This document shows, in pieces, positions 44,279 to 53,257 of a DNA stretch of 64,000 bases. Source of the DNA: Bradyrhizobium sp. CB1650 (GTDB lineage: Bacteria > Pseudomonadota > Alphaproteobacteria > Rhizobiales > Xanthobacteraceae); assembly GCF_029761915.1 (NCBI RefSeq), contig NZ_CP121695.1, forward strand, positions 5,857,501 to 5,921,500, read 5' to 3'. The notes below the pieces were generated by a model, which saw only the letters and a program-made list of their open reading frames with translations, did not search any database and had not been told where the DNA came from. The translations under genes and the position numbers were made by a program. The number at the start of each line of letters is the position of its first letter. The stretch's first letter is position 1.

Positions 44279-45022
44279 ATGCGCGCCCTCATTCTGGGCG
44301 GAACAGCCGATGCGAGCCTGCTCGCGGCGGAGATCGCGCGCGCGGGCATCGACGCGGTCTACTCCTATGGCGGCCGCACCCGTGGCCCTGCCGAGCAGCC
44401 GCTGCCGACCCGCATCGGCGGTTTCGGCGGCGCGAGTGGCCTTGCCGACTACATTCGGCGTGAAGGCGTCACGCATGTGATCGATGCGACGCATCCCTTC
44501 GCCGCCGAGATGAGCCGCAATGCGGTCGAGGCGTGCAAAGACACGACGACGCCGCTGCTCGCCCTCGAGCGCGCGCCCTGGGCCAAAGTGCCCGGCGACA
44601 ACTGGATCGAGGTCGCGGAGGTCAACGGCGCGGTCGCTGCGCTGCCCGAAACGCCGGCTCGCGTGTTCCTCGCGATCGGCCGCCAGCACATCGCGCCGTT
44701 CGCGACGCGGCCACAGCACGCTTACACCCTGCGATTCGTCGATCCGCCGGAGGCGCCCCTGCCCTTCGCGGCAGACGTGATCGTGTCGCGTGGACCGTTC
44801 ACGTTTGACGGCGAATTGGAGACGATGCGCGCGCGAGCTATCGCATGGATCGTCGCCCGCAATTCCGGCGGCGATGGCGCGCGCGCCAAGATCGACGCCG
44901 CGCGCACGCTCGGCTTGCCCGTGATCATGATCTCGCGGCCGGAGCTGCCCCAGAGATCGCGGGTGGAGAGCGTCACTGAAGTGATGCACTGGCTCGGTCA
45001 TCGGACGCCCCTCGGCGCATAG
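44279..45022 (+). CDS. cobK: Precorrin-6A reductase, CobK
   Basis: A 247-aa NADPH-dependent reductase converting precorrin-6A to precorrin-6B. Motifs are RALILGGTADASLLAAEIA at the N-terminus, THVIDATHPFAAEMSRNAVEAC near residue 70, FLAIGRQHIAPFA and DVIVSRGPFTFDGELE. It is the only plus-strand gene inside the minus-strand cob block. It starts 1 base from cobL and its 3' end overlaps the convergent cobJ by 25 bases. It must therefore have a promoter inside cobL and produce RNA antisense to cobJ's end. Confidence 0.95.
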   Translation: MRALILGGTADASLLAAEIARAGIDAVYSYGGRTRGPAEQPLPTRIGGFGGASGLADYIRREGVTHVIDATHPFAAEMSRNAVEACKDTTTPLLALERAPWAKVPGDNWIEVAEVNGAVAALPETPARVFLAIGRQHIAPFATRPQHAYTLRFVDPPEAPLPFAADVIVSRGPFTFDGELETMRARAIAWIVARNSGGDGARAKIDAARTLGLPVIMISRPELPQRSRVESVTEVMHWLGHRTPLGA

Positions 45023-45732
45023 ACCCAGCGGCCGACGCGGCGCGTCTGCGAATTGCCGACGATCACGAGCGTGCGCATGTCGGCCATCTCGGGCCGGGCC
45101 TCGTTCAACGTGACGGTTTCGATCCGCTCGTCGGGTGCGCTGACTGCCCGCGCGAAGATCACCAGGCGCTCGCCGCAGCCGGCTTCCTTCAGCACCGCCA
45201 GCATGCGGCCGAATCCTTCTGGCCGGCTCGCGGAGCGCGGATTGTACATCGCGATGGCCAAATCGGCTTCCGCGGCAAGCCGCAGACGCTTCTCGATCAC
45301 CGCCCACGGCTTCAGATTGTCCGAGAGATTGATCGCGCAGAAATCATGGCCGAGCGGTGCGCCGGCGCGCGCTGCCGCCGCCAGCATCGCAGTGACGCCG
45401 GGCAGCACGCGGATCGACAGCTCGCGCCATTGCGGCGCCTGTTCGAGCGCCTCGAACACAGCCGAGGCCATCGCAAAGACACCGGGATCGCCCGAGGAAA
45501 CGACGACGACCTGGCCGCCTTCGGCGGCGAGGCGCAACGCCTCGCGCGCGCGCAGCAACTCCTCGCGGTTGTCGGACGGATGCAGTTTGAGTCCGGCCCG
45601 CGGCGTCACGCGCGCGACATAGGGCGCATAGCCCAAAATGTCGGTCGCCGCTGCAAGTGCGGCGGAGACCTCCGGCGTCACCAGCGCGTCGCTGCCGGGC
45701 CCGAGACCCGCGATGGTCAGCGTGCCCGTCAT
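44998..45732 (-). CDS. cobJ: Precorrin-3B C17-methyltransferase, CobJ
   Basis: A 244-aa tetrapyrrole methylase driving ring contraction by methylation of C17. It shows TIAGLGPGSDALVTPEVSAAL at the N-terminus, DILGYAPYVARV, the signature VVSSGDPGVFAMASAVFEAL, and GHDFCAINLSDNLKPW. The start at 45732 (MTGTLTIAG) overlaps the CobI stop by 4 bases. Its last 25 bases overlap convergent cobK. It ends the riboswitch-controlled operon. Confidence 0.95.
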   Translation of the reverse strand: MTGTLTIAGLGPGSDALVTPEVSAALAAATDILGYAPYVARVTPRAGLKLHPSDNREELLRAREALRLAAEGGQVVVVSSGDPGVFAMASAVFEALEQAPQWRELSIRVLPGVTAMLAAAARAGAPLGHDFCAINLSDNLKPWAVIEKRLRLAAEADLAIAMYNPRSASRPEGFGRMLAVLKEAGCGERLVIFARAVSAPDERIETVTLNEARPEMADMRTLVIVGNSQTRRVGRWVYAPRGVR

Positions 45733-46460
45733 TCGGCGCCGTCCAGACGCCGGCCCTTGCCGTGCACGAGCACGATCGCGAAATAGGGACACTCGGCCGC
45801 ATCGACATCGGCAAGCCGCGTGACGCGCTCGCCCGGCATGGTGCCGCGCTCGACCAGCCAGGCATGGTCGAGCCGGCCACTGGATGCGAGCGCACGGCGC
45901 ACTTTCTGGAGATTGCGGCCGGTCTTCATGATGACCAGCGCATCGGAATCGCGCATCCGCCGCTCGAGCTCCTCCTCGGCCAGCGTGCCCATCAACACCG
46001 TCGTGACGTCGTCGCCGAGCGCGATCGGCTGGCCGACCGCATTCCAGCAGCCGGCCATGCCGGGAATGCCGGCAATCACCTCGATCTCGACACGGCCTTG
46101 CAGGCGCGTGTGCAGATGCATGAAGGAGCCGTAGAAATAGGGGTCGCCCTCACAGAGCACGACGACATCGACCGCGCGAGCAAGCCGCGCCAGTCGCTCC
46201 GCCCATTCGTCGTAGAAGCCGGCGAGCAGATGAACATACTCCGGACTGTCGAAGGCGATCTCGGTCGTGACCGGATATTCCATCGGATATTCGGTCACCT
46301 CGGTTGCAAGCATGCCCTCGACGATGCGGCGGGCCTGACCGGGTCGGCCTTTCTTGCGGAAATAGGCAACGTGCTTTGCCCCTCGCACCGTGCGATCCGC
46401 ACGCACGCTCATCAAATCAGGATCGCCGGGACCGAGACCGCAGCAGATGATGCGTCCCAT
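45729..46460 (-). CDS. cobI: Precorrin-2 C20-methyltransferase, CobI
   Basis: A 243-aa tetrapyrrole methylase making precorrin-3A. It begins MGRIICCGLGPGDPDLMSVRAD, with HVAYFRKKGRPGQARRI, the signature VVLCEGDPYFYGSFMHLH, and EVIAGIPGMAGCWNAVGQPI. The start at 46460 lies 2 bases after the CobH stop. The long open frame upstream is a shadow of cobH. Normal family length. Confidence 0.95.
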   Translation of the reverse strand: MGRIICCGLGPGDPDLMSVRADRTVRGAKHVAYFRKKGRPGQARRIVEGMLATEVTEYPMEYPVTTEIAFDSPEYVHLLAGFYDEWAERLARLARAVDVVVLCEGDPYFYGSFMHLHTRLQGRVEIEVIAGIPGMAGCWNAVGQPIALGDDVTTVLMGTLAEEELERRMRDSDALVIMKTGRNLQKVRRALASSGRLDHAWLVERGTMPGERVTRLADVDAAECPYFAIVLVHGKGRRLDGAE

Positions 46461-46462
46461 CG

Positions 46463-47092
46463 CTATTCGCTCCGGCTCGCCAGGGCATTCACGGCGGCAA
46501 CGGTGATCGCCGAGCCGCCGAGGCGGCCCTCGACCGTCAATGCCGGTGCCGGCGGATCGGCCATCAGCGCGGCCTTGGATTCGGCGGCGCCGACGAAGCC
46601 GACGGGACAGCCGATGATCGCCGCCGGCCGCCGGCAGTCGCGATCCTCCAGCATGTTGAGCAGATGAAACAGCGCCGTCGGCGCATTGCCGATCGCAACG
46701 ATCGCGCCGTCGAGATGCGGCCGCCACAGCTCCAGCGCCGCGGCCGAGCGCGTATTGCGTATGGATTGCGCCAGCCCGGGAACGCTCGCATCGCCGAGCG
46801 TACAGATCACCGCATTTCCGGCGGGAAGTCTCGCGCGCGTAATTCCCTCCGAGACCATGCGCGCGTCGCACAGGATCGGCGCGCCGTTCTGCAAGGCGGC
46901 CCGCGCTGCGTTCGCCATGCCCGGCGTGAAGCGGATGTGGGCCTCGAGGCCCACCATGCCGGCGGCATGGATCATCCGGACTACGACCTGCTCTTCATCA
47001 GGCGTGAAGCGCGACAGATCCGCCTCCGCGCGGATGGTGGCAAAGGACTGCCGATAGATCGCGGCGCCATCTGTTTCATAGAGGTGCGGCAT
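46463..47092 (-). CDS. cobH: Precorrin-8X methylmutase, CobH
   Basis: A 209-aa enzyme that moves the C11 methyl to C12, giving hydrogenobyrinic acid. Visible are YETDGAAIYRQSFATIRAEADLSRF at the N-terminus, VVRMIHAAGMVGLEAHIRF with the active-site His near residue 43, ILCDARMVSEGITRARLPAGN, and IIGCPVGFVGAAESKAAL. It overlaps the CobG stop by 1 base (TGATG). Confidence 0.95.
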   Translation of the reverse strand: MPHLYETDGAAIYRQSFATIRAEADLSRFTPDEEQVVVRMIHAAGMVGLEAHIRFTPGMANAARAALQNGAPILCDARMVSEGITRARLPAGNAVICTLGDASVPGLAQSIRNTRSAAALELWRPHLDGAIVAIGNAPTALFHLLNMLEDRDCRRPAAIIGCPVGFVGAAESKAALMADPPAPALTVEGRLGGSAITVAAVNALASRSE

Positions 47093-48255
47093 CAGTGTCC
47101 TCCCACCAGGATGGAGGGATCACCGACGATGTCGGCGCCGTTCAAGCCGCGCAAGACGGGTTCATCGCGCGTCGAGCCGTCGCGGACGAGATCAAACCCG
47201 GCACGGGTCGCAACCAGCGTGACCGCGGCCGCGCCGGAATGCGCGCAGCCCTTGGCGCAGCCGGAGACGTGAAGCCGTGTGCCCGCTGCAATGCGCGGCG
47301 CGAGCACGGCCGCGAGCGCCCGTGTGTCGGCATGCGCCTCGCGGCAACGCGGCGCACCGCTGCAGGCGATGACGCGGAGCGCGGGATCAAAGGCCTCGGT
47401 GATGAGGCCCGCCCCGCGCGGCATCTCCGGCTCGCCTTCACTCAAAACCATCCGCCATGGCGTCATACGCAGCGCGTGTCCGCGATCGGACAGTTGATGC
47501 AGCGTCGTGTGCGGCAATTGGCCGAACGCGATGCCGACGAGAGCGCCTTGCGGATATTGGCCGGGACGAACTGCAGCCATGATCGGCGCGGGCTCGGTCT
47601 CGCCGCCCAATGCAGCAGGCAATGTCACACCGCGCGCGAGATGGGCGGCCATGCGCCCTCGCCCGCCCTTGCCAGCGCCGGAAGCGATGAACCACTCGGC
47701 GAGCTCCAGCGCCGTCGTCACCGCCTCTCCGCGCGCGACGGAGCGACCGAGCTTTGCGCCATCGGCTCGCACCAAAAGCCCGCCGGCGCGGTCGCGCTCG
47801 ATGCGCACGTCGGCGGAATCGCCGGCGAGCACGCGCGAGGTCCCGTCATCGATGGCGAAGCCGAATTTGGTCGGAAGCTCGAGCAAGCTGTCGGCCAGCG
47901 CTTCCTCGAGCTCTGCGGCGAGTGCCTGCGTCTCGTCGCGATTATCCCAGAACGGCGTCACCAGGACGTTGCGCCGTGATTCCGTCGCCTGATCGGCATC
48001 GAGCAACCCCAATCGCGCCAGCCCATCGAGCAGCGGCCCGTGACCCCGTTCATCGACGCCCCTGATCTGGAGATTGGCGCGGCTCGTCACGTCAATCAGG
48101 CCGTTGCCGTAACGCCCGGCAAGATCGGCAATGCCCCCAATTTGCGTCGCCTCGAGGCGCCCGCCGAACGGGCGGACGCGGACCACGAGCCCGTCGCCCG
48201 ACTGCATCGGCCGCAGCGCGCCCGGGCACCAGCCCTTGATCGCAACCGCGCTCAT
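47092..48255 (-). CDS. cobG: Precorrin-3B synthase, CobG (O2-dependent)
   Basis: A 387-aa iron-sulfur monooxygenase related to sulfite/nitrite reductases. It hydroxylates C20 and forms the gamma-lactone using O2, the hallmark of the aerobic pathway. The 4Fe-4S ligands are the paired motifs CSGAPRC and CAKGC near the C-terminal end, and RANLQIRGVDERG near residue 60 is typical. The start at 48255 (MSAVAIKGWCPGALRP) overlaps the CobN stop by 4 bases. Electron donors are not encoded next to it unless the DUF1636 protein serves. Confidence 0.93.
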   Translation of the reverse strand: MSAVAIKGWCPGALRPMQSGDGLVVRVRPFGGRLEATQIGGIADLAGRYGNGLIDVTSRANLQIRGVDERGHGPLLDGLARLGLLDADQATESRRNVLVTPFWDNRDETQALAAELEEALADSLLELPTKFGFAIDDGTSRVLAGDSADVRIERDRAGGLLVRADGAKLGRSVARGEAVTTALELAEWFIASGAGKGGRGRMAAHLARGVTLPAALGGETEPAPIMAAVRPGQYPQGALVGIAFGQLPHTTLHQLSDRGHALRMTPWRMVLSEGEPEMPRGAGLITEAFDPALRVIACSGAPRCREAHADTRALAAVLAPRIAAGTRLHVSGCAKGCAHSGAAAVTLVATRAGFDLVRDGSTRDEPVLRGLNGADIVGDPSILVGGH

Positions 48256-51200
48256 GAGGCCTCCCGCAGCGCCGCCGCGATCGAATTGCGGCGCGTTTGC
48301 CAGAGCGAGGCTTCGTGCAGGCGCGTGAAGCATGCCTCCATGGCAGCCAGCGCCGCCGGATTCTCGCGCGCCATGAAGGTGCGCACGTCGTCACTGCCGA
48401 GCGTCGCGTCGAAGTAGATATCGAACAGATGCGGTGGCACGGCGCCGGCCAGATGCGCAAAGGCGGCCATGTGCTCCAGCGTCGCGGTGATCTCGGCGGC
48501 GCCGCGAAAACCGTGGCGCATCATGCCGGCGATCCAGGCCGGATTGGCGGCCCGCGCGCGGACGACGCGCGAGATCTCCTCGGTCAACGTGCGGGCATGC
48601 GGCTGGTCGGGACGCGTCGCATCAAGATGGTAGAGCGATGGCGCGGCCGCGCCGAGGTGTGCTGCGGCTGCCGCGACGCCTGCTTCATGCGCGGCGTAGT
48701 CAGCGGCGAGCAAGAGATCGGTTTCCGGCAAGTCCTGAACGTGAACGAACGCGTCGGCTGCGGCGAGCCGCGACTCGATGCCGGCGCGGTCGGGCTGCAT
48801 GGCGCCATCGGCCGAAAACGCCCAGGATGACGCCGCGAGCCAGGCTTCGCCTGCGGCCTCGCGCGTATCAGGCGTGAAGACATCCGGAATCGACGACAGA
48901 CCGACGCCGTATTGTCCGGGACGCGGCGCGAACACGCGGGAGGTGCGATGGCGATACGGATTCTCGTCGCCTTCTTCCCCGCGCGAAGCGAGCGCTTCGG
49001 ATGCAGCTTCGAACAGTTGCGCAAGGCCCGAGAAGACGTCGCGGAACAGGCCCGATACGCGCAGCGTGACGTCGATGCGGGGACGGCCGAGCGCGGCCGG
49101 CGCGATGATGTCGTAGCCGGTCACGCGGCCCGATCCGTGATCCCAGCGCGGCGCGAGGCCGGCGAGATGCAGCGCCATGGCGAACTCCTCGCCTGCCGTG
49201 CGCATGGTCGCGGAGCCCCAGAGATCGACCACGAGCCCCTTCGGCCAGTCGCCGTGATCCTGCAAGTGGCGGCGGAGCAGCTCTTCGGCCAGCTTGATTC
49301 CTTGCGCATGCGCCGACGGCGTCGGCACGGCGCGCGGATCGACCGTGAACAGGTTGCGCCCCGTGGGCAGCACGTCCTGTCGCCCGCGATGGGGCGAGCC
49401 CGACGGCCCTGGCGCGACGCGCCTCCCTGCAAGCGCGGCGCGCAGCGCGTCCCGCTCCGCCTCGCCGCAGGCGCCGCGGCCGAACACGTGCAGCCCGTCG
49501 CCGAACTGGCTCTCCTTGAGGTCGCAGACGAAGCGATCGATCCGCGGGATAGCTTCCGCCGGCGCAGCGGCAGGGTTCAGGCCGAGATCATCCTCGAGCC
49601 CGGCGGTACGTGCCTCGTCGCGGATCGCGGCGATCAGGCGCTGGCGGCGGGCGGGATCGAGACCATCGGCGGTCGAATATTCGTCGAGGAGCCGTTCAAG
49701 CCGGCGCAGGGCTTCGGGTACATCGGATTGCGCGAGCGGCGGCGGCAGATGACCCACCGTGACGGCAGAGATGCGCCGCTTGGCCTGCGCCGCCTCGCCG
49801 GGATCGTTGACGATGAAGGGATAGACGACGGGCAGATCGCCGATCAGCGCCTCCGGCCAACAGCTTGACGACAGCGCCACGGATTTTCCGGGCAGCCATT
49901 CCAGCGTGCCATGCGCGCCCATGTGCACGACGGCATCGATGCCGTGCTTCCGGAGCCAGAGATAGAACGCGACATAGGCGTGGCGCGGCGTGCGGCCAAG
50001 ATCGTGATAGTCGGCGTCGCGCGTGGTCGCTTCGCCCCGCTCCGGCTGCACCGCGATGATCGACTTTCCGGATGCGGTGCCGGCAAAATGAAACGCGCCG
50101 TCGCGGCAGTTCGGATCATCTTCCGGTGCGCCCCATGCGCGCGCGAGATCATCCTGCAGTTCGCGCGGAAGGCGCGAGAGCGCCGCACGATAGTCGGCAA
50201 CGCTCCAGATCAATTTCCGCGTCAGAAGTGTCTCGCCGAGCGCGCGTGCCGGCGTGACGTCGAAGCCGATCTCGACGAGATCGGACAGCAGCGCTTCGAC
50301 CGAGGCAAGCGCGTCAAGACCGACCGCGTGCGCAATCTGGTGCGGACGGCCCGGATAATTCGAGAGCACGATCGCCAGCCGCTTCGCGCCGGCCGGCTTC
50401 TCTGCAAGCCACCGCCAGGCCGCGACACGTGCGGCGACCGCGCTCACGCGCTCCTCATCGGGCCGATGCGCGAGATGCGAGAACTGCAGATCGGGATCGC
50501 GCATCGCAGCCGATTTGAAGCTCACCACGCCCGAAAACAAGCGGCCGTCGACCTCGGGCAGCACCACGTGCATCGCGAGGTCGCCGGGCGACAGGCCGCG
50601 CAGCGATTCCGCCCAGTCCTGTCGTCGTGCCGTCGAGAGCGCGACCTGGAACACCGGGCATGTGGCTGCATCGAACGGCGTCGTGCCGTCATCGCCAGCC
50701 GCGGAGAACGCCGTTGCATTGACGATCGCAGCGGGAGGATTTTGCGCAAGATGCGCGCGCAGCCAATCCGCGACGCCTGCTGCCTTCAGCGAGCTGGCGA
50801 ACACGCCATAGGCGTCAAAGCCGCGCTCGCGCAGCGTCGCGATCAGGGCATCGACGGGGCCGGTGTCCGCGGCAGTGAGGTAGGCGCGATAGAAGGTCAC
50901 GAGCGCGCGCGGCTTGCCGTCGGAGGGAGGCGGCGCCGCGATGACGCCGCGCGCGGGATCGTAAAAGCCCATCTCGGGAACGTTCATCTCGCCGACGACC
51001 GGCCCGGCATAAAGACCCGAGGCCAGCGCAAGCTGCGCGATCGCGGCTTGCGCGGCGACAGGGCCGCCGATGTCGCAGAGCACCTTGAGCCGCCGCAGTG
51101 TCGAGACCGGCAGGGTCGAGTACGCGTCCAGCCGCGTGTCGTCGCGGCCATCCGCCGGCAGCACCGCCAGCACGATGTTGCGGTGCTTCGCCAGTTGATG

Positions 51201-51500
51201 GAGGGCTGCGAGCCCGTAGGGCCAATAGGACTCACCGCCGATTAAACGCACCAGGATGCCGCGCGCCTGCGAAAGCGTGCGCTCGATATAGGTGTCGACC
51301 GAGAGCGGATGACGCAGCTCCGCGAGATTCGCAAGCCGCAGCGACGGCAGACTCTCGCGGCCACGCCGCCAGCCGGCCGCGAACGCGGCGAGATCCGAGT
51401 CCGAGAACGAGAGCACCACGAGATCGGCCGGGTCCTGGCCGATGTCGCTTGGCGTCGCGGTCTCCTCCAGACCGCGGCTCTCGCGGAAGACGACGTGCAT
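48252..51500 (-). CDS. cobN: Cobaltochelatase large subunit, CobN
   Basis: A 1,082-aa CobN/BchH-family chelatase subunit that inserts Co(II) into hydrogenobyrinic acid a,c-diamide, using ATP through the CobS-CobT complex. The conserved core has YVAFYLWLRKHGIDAVVHMGAHGTLEWLPGK and the later DLWGSATMRTAGEEFAMALHL and PRIDVTLRVSGLFRDVF. It is somewhat shorter than the roughly 1,275-aa Pseudomonas protein recalled. It follows cobW with a 1-base overlap and precedes cobG with a 4-base overlap. The small subunits CobS and CobT (chelatase) are not encoded in the window and must lie elsewhere. Confidence 0.95.
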   Translation of the reverse strand: MHVVFRESRGLEETATPSDIGQDPADLVVLSFSDSDLAAFAAGWRRGRESLPSLRLANLAELRHPLSVDTYIERTLSQARGILVRLIGGESYWPYGLAALHQLAKHRNIVLAVLPADGRDDTRLDAYSTLPVSTLRRLKVLCDIGGPVAAQAAIAQLALASGLYAGPVVGEMNVPEMGFYDPARGVIAAPPPSDGKPRALVTFYRAYLTAADTGPVDALIATLRERGFDAYGVFASSLKAAGVADWLRAHLAQNPPAAIVNATAFSAAGDDGTTPFDAATCPVFQVALSTARRQDWAESLRGLSPGDLAMHVVLPEVDGRLFSGVVSFKSAAMRDPDLQFSHLAHRPDEERVSAVAARVAAWRWLAEKPAGAKRLAIVLSNYPGRPHQIAHAVGLDALASVEALLSDLVEIGFDVTPARALGETLLTRKLIWSVADYRAALSRLPRELQDDLARAWGAPEDDPNCRDGAFHFAGTASGKSIIAVQPERGEATTRDADYHDLGRTPRHAYVAFYLWLRKHGIDAVVHMGAHGTLEWLPGKSVALSSSCWPEALIGDLPVVYPFIVNDPGEAAQAKRRISAVTVGHLPPPLAQSDVPEALRRLERLLDEYSTADGLDPARRQRLIAAIRDEARTAGLEDDLGLNPAAAPAEAIPRIDRFVCDLKESQFGDGLHVFGRGACGEAERDALRAALAGRRVAPGPSGSPHRGRQDVLPTGRNLFTVDPRAVPTPSAHAQGIKLAEELLRRHLQDHGDWPKGLVVDLWGSATMRTAGEEFAMALHLAGLAPRWDHGSGRVTGYDIIAPAALGRPRIDVTLRVSGLFRDVFSGLAQLFEAASEALASRGEEGDENPYRHRTSRVFAPRPGQYGVGLSSIPDVFTPDTREAAGEAWLAASSWAFSADGAMQPDRAGIESRLAAADAFVHVQDLPETDLLLAADYAAHEAGVAAAAAHLGAAAPSLYHLDATRPDQPHARTLTEEISRVVRARAANPAWIAGMMRHGFRGAAEITATLEHMAAFAHLAGAVPPHLFDIYFDATLGSDDVRTFMARENPAALAAMEACFTRLHEASLWQTRRNSIAAALREAS

Positions 51501-52534
51501 CAGATACCAAGTCCCGCCTTGATTGCGGCCTCGTCGATATCGCCGTGTTCGCCGATCACGACCAGCTTTGACTGCCGCGCGTCCGTGCTCCAGGGCTTGT
51601 CGAACTGGTGCCGCACGCGCTCGCCGACCGCCTGCAGCAGCAGGCGCATGGGCTTGCCCACAACCGCGATATAGCCCTTGGCGCGCAGCACGTTCTGCTC
51701 GCGCGCAAGCCGCTGGATCGATGCGACCAGCGCGTCGATGTTCGTGACTTCCGGAAGATCGATCACGACGGAAGCAAAATCGTCATGCTCGTGCTCCTCC
51801 TCGCCGTCATGATGCGATGGACGCGCGGCGAGATCATTCTCTGCGGCGGCGCCGAGGCCAAGGATCACGCGCGCGTCGATCGCGCCGTCCGTGACCGGCA
51901 GCATCGGGACCCGGCGCGGCATCTCCGCCGAGATCACCGCCTTAGCCGCTTCGAGGCCTGCGGCGCCCGCAAGATCGGCCTTGGTCAGCAGCACGATGTC
52001 GGCGCAGGCAATCTGATCCTCGAACACTTCCGACAGCGGCGTCTCGTGATCGAGATTTTCGTCCGCAGCGCGCTGCGCTTCCACAGCAATCGGGTCCGGC
52101 GCGAAGCGACCGGCGGCGACGGCCTCGGCATCGGCGAGTGCGATCACGCCGTCGACCGTGATGCGCGAACGGATCTCCGGCCAGTCGAATGCCTTGAGCA
52201 GCGGTTTTGGCAGTGCCAGGCCCGAGGTTTCGATCAGGATGTGGTCGGGCTTCACGGGCCGCGCCAGGAGCTGCTCCATGGTCGGGATGAAATCGTCGGC
52301 GACGGTGCAGCAGATGCAGCCATTGGCGAGCTCGACGATGTTCTCTTCCGGGCAGTTCGCGTCGGCGCAGGATTTCAGGATCTCGCCGTCGACACCCTCG
52401 CTGCCGAACTCGTTGACGAGCACCGCGAGCTTCTTGCCGTTGGCATTGCTGAGGAGATGCTGGATCAGCGTGGTCTTGCCTGATCCAAGGAAGCCGGTGA
52501 CGACCGTGACCGGGACTTTTGCGAGCGAGTTCAT
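51500..52534 (-). CDS. cobW: Metal-chaperone GTPase, CobW
   Basis: A 344-aa G3E-family GTPase thought to deliver cobalt to CobN. It has the P-loop GFLGSGKTT (residues 14-22), the metal-binding CxCC motif in NGCICCT (Cys73, 75, 76), ETSGLALPKP, the base-recognition TKAD, and a His/Glu-rich metal loop (HHDGEEEHEHDD) near residue 250. A C-terminal CobW_C domain is present. The start MNSLAKVPVTVVTG at 52534 overlaps the DUF1636 stop by 4 bases. Zinc-delivery COG0523 relatives are an alternative, but the operon position argues for cobalt. Confidence 0.94.
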   Translation of the reverse strand: MNSLAKVPVTVVTGFLGSGKTTLIQHLLSNANGKKLAVLVNEFGSEGVDGEILKSCADANCPEENIVELANGCICCTVADDFIPTMEQLLARPVKPDHILIETSGLALPKPLLKAFDWPEIRSRITVDGVIALADAEAVAAGRFAPDPIAVEAQRAADENLDHETPLSEVFEDQIACADIVLLTKADLAGAAGLEAAKAVISAEMPRRVPMLPVTDGAIDARVILGLGAAAENDLAARPSHHDGEEEHEHDDFASVVIDLPEVTNIDALVASIQRLAREQNVLRAKGYIAVVGKPMRLLLQAVGERVRHQFDKPWSTDARQSKLVVIGEHGDIDEAAIKAGLGI

Positions 52535-52905
52535 TCGGCGGCCTCCGGCACGACGGCTATGGGGGGAATGCGGGCAAGCGATTGCTTGCGAAAAATCTCG
52601 GGGCGGCTGCGCCAGGGCACGATGCCGTCGGACGCCGCCGCATAGGCCGCGGCGCCCGCGACCACGTCGCGCGCATTGACATCGGACAGGCGGCCATAGA
52701 CGTAGGACCAGCGGCCGGGCGCACTCAGCGCCACCGAACAGCCCTGGCTGCAGGCCGACAGGCATTCGACGGGAACCACGGTGACGCCCTCGGGCACGCC
52801 GGCGTCGAGGATCGCACCGTGCAGCCGTGCGCCGGGCGTGACCTCGCCCTCTGCGAGCGTCTGGCCGGCACGGCAGGTGATGCAGACATGAAGCGTGACG
52901 GTCAT
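52531..52905 (-). CDS. DUF1636 family metal- or Fe-S-binding protein
   Basis: A 124-aa protein with five ordered cysteines: Cys8 and Cys11 (HVCITCRAGQ) and Cys48, Cys52 and Cys56 (CLSACSQGC). This resembles thioredoxin-like 2Fe-2S ferredoxins or a metal-binding site. It is the first gene after the second cobalamin riboswitch, upstream of cobW and cobN. Possible roles are electron supply to the Fe-S enzyme CobG, or cobalt handling with CobW; neither is shown. The start at 52905 has AAGGGG 3 bases upstream; in-frame starts slightly further upstream are possible. Confidence 0.82.
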   Translation of the reverse strand: MTVTLHVCITCRAGQTLAEGEVTPGARLHGAILDAGVPEGVTVVPVECLSACSQGCSVALSAPGRWSYVYGRLSDVNARDVVAGAAAYAAASDGIVPWRSRPEIFRKQSLARIPPIAVVPEAAE

Positions 52906-53013
52906 CGCCCCTTCCATGAAAGACGGCCGGAGGCGATGAGGCGCACGAGCCATTCTGGCGAAGGCCCGCTTCCCCGTCGCGGAACACCCCGTCCGCCGGT
53001 CTCAAACTCCGCG

Positions 53014-53200
53014 CTGGCAGGTCTCCCGGCTTACGGAGCAGGGATTGTCCCTTCGATCCCCGCCTTCCCGATCCCTAGGGGATCAGTGGCTTCGGGCATC
53101 TCTCCGGTCACGGTCGCGGGGGCGGCTGCATTTTGGGCTCAAATCTTGCCGATTCGCGCCCTATCGCATTCCCTCTTCGCCTGTCGTAGGACAGGAACCA
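53014..53200 (-). promoter_or_regulatory. Cobalamin (B12) riboswitch upstream of the DUF1636-cobW-cobN operon
   Basis: On the minus strand the leader shows GAAGAGGGAAUGCGAU, the B12-box segment GCAGCCGCCCCCGCGACCGU, GCCACUGAUCCC, GGGAAGGCGGGGA, and the closing element AGCCGGGAGACCUGCCAGCG. These are the AdoCbl riboswitch core in the correct order. The 3' end is about 107 bases before the DUF1636 start. It should repress the long operon down to cobJ when cobalamin is sufficient. Its 5' end faces cobO on the plus strand. Confidence 0.92.
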
Positions 53201-53257
53201 ACGCGGGCCCACCATTTGCCCATGGCCGCCACTTGTCAAGCCGAAGGACCCTGTCCG

